Assembly: GCF_900112825.1 (NCBI RefSeq)
Contig: NZ_FONE01000039.1
Location: 1-34,283, forward strand
Length of the DNA stretch: 34,283 nucleotides
Source: Nitrosomonas sp. Nm166
Lineage (GTDB): Bacteria > Pseudomonadota > Gammaproteobacteria > Burkholderiales > Nitrosomonadaceae
Direction: 5' to 3'
The notes below the pieces were generated by a model, which was not told the origin of the DNA, did no database searches, and saw nothing but the letters and a program-made list of their open reading frames with translations. Shown here one piece after another: positions 34,198-34,283 of the stretch. Positions within the stretch are counted from its first letter, which is position 1; each line of letters begins with the position of its first letter. The position numbers were made by a program, and so were the translations under genes.

Positions 34198-34283
34198 CTA
34201 TTTAGGAACAGCATTAATAATCCAATCCCATCCGGTAATGCCGCGCATAGTTTCCTGGTTTGATTCGAGGCTTTTTAGCGCGC
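34198..34283 (-). pseudogene. Possible N-terminal part of the PilI-like gene in another frame, cut by window edge
   Basis: One minus-strand frame runs from the window edge to TAG at 34198-34200 and reads ETMRGITGWDWIINAVPK at its end. It would fit the first half of a CheW fold (PWF-RG-x-x-x-RG pattern leading into V-x-DL-x-x-FLG) continuing into the frame starting at 34195. The similarity is weak. It could instead be the unrelated end of another gene. Confidence 0.25.

Overview
The window looks like a chromosomal segment of a betaproteobacterium, most plausibly an ammonia oxidiser of the Nitrosomonas group. The support is a Gram-negative envelope gene set, the core order rpmH-rnpA-yidD-yidC-mnmE with typical betaproteobacterial protein sequences, trmJ and argB nearby, and moderate GC content. 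The genus is an inference from general protein resemblance; no search was run.

Positions 1-23554 form a cell-surface island. At its left edge, on the minus strand, lies a 775-residue cysteine-free acidic protein with a DUF4214-like N-terminus, RTX-like repeats and a short hydrophobic C-terminal tail, as expected of a type I-secreted S-layer or adhesin protein. Divergent from it runs a plus-strand polysaccharide cluster. It holds an ABC-2 exporter (wzm/wzt, with a C-terminal glycan-binding domain on Wzt), a methyltransferase-acetyltransferase fusion, a GT4 glycosyltransferase, a PIG-L deacetylase, a triple-domain glycosyltransferase, a short glycosyltransferase, a double GT4 protein, two rhamnosyltransferase-like GT2 enzymes and an NAD-dependent epimerase-like protein. 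A complete type I secretion apparatus (PrtD-like ABC protein, HlyD-like adaptor, TolC-like channel) closes the island. The layout recalls Caulobacter, where a type I-secreted S-layer protein is held on the surface by LPS O-polysaccharide. The working model is that the island builds and exports both a surface glycan and the protein that sits on it.

The glycan cluster shows recent remodelling. A block made of the 3' end of the deacetylase gene, a 45-base spacer and the 5' end of the following glycosyltransferase occurs twice. The second copy of the deacetylase survives only as a decayed fragment (12121-12259). Both duplicated glycosyltransferases carry about a dozen perfect heptads ending in a shared S-x-S-W-x-x-T-A-P motif, and in the second gene the heptads are encoded by near-identical 21-base tandem repeats.

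Positions 23628-28675 are core genes: a DUF5658-like membrane protein, then rpmH, rnpA, yidD, yidC and mnmE behind a strong sigma-70-type promoter. No dnaA gene or DnaA-box cluster is visible.

Positions 28686-34283 are mixed. There is a HepT/MntA (HEPN/nucleotidyltransferase) toxin-antitoxin pair, a 71-base REP-like inverted repeat, and a secreted propeller-like repeat protein. The start of that last gene contains twelve copies of an 8-base repeat, a strong candidate for phase variation. After it come a pRiA4b ORF-3 family protein, trmJ, argB, and the C-terminal half of a PilI/CheW-like protein that appears frameshifted near the window edge.
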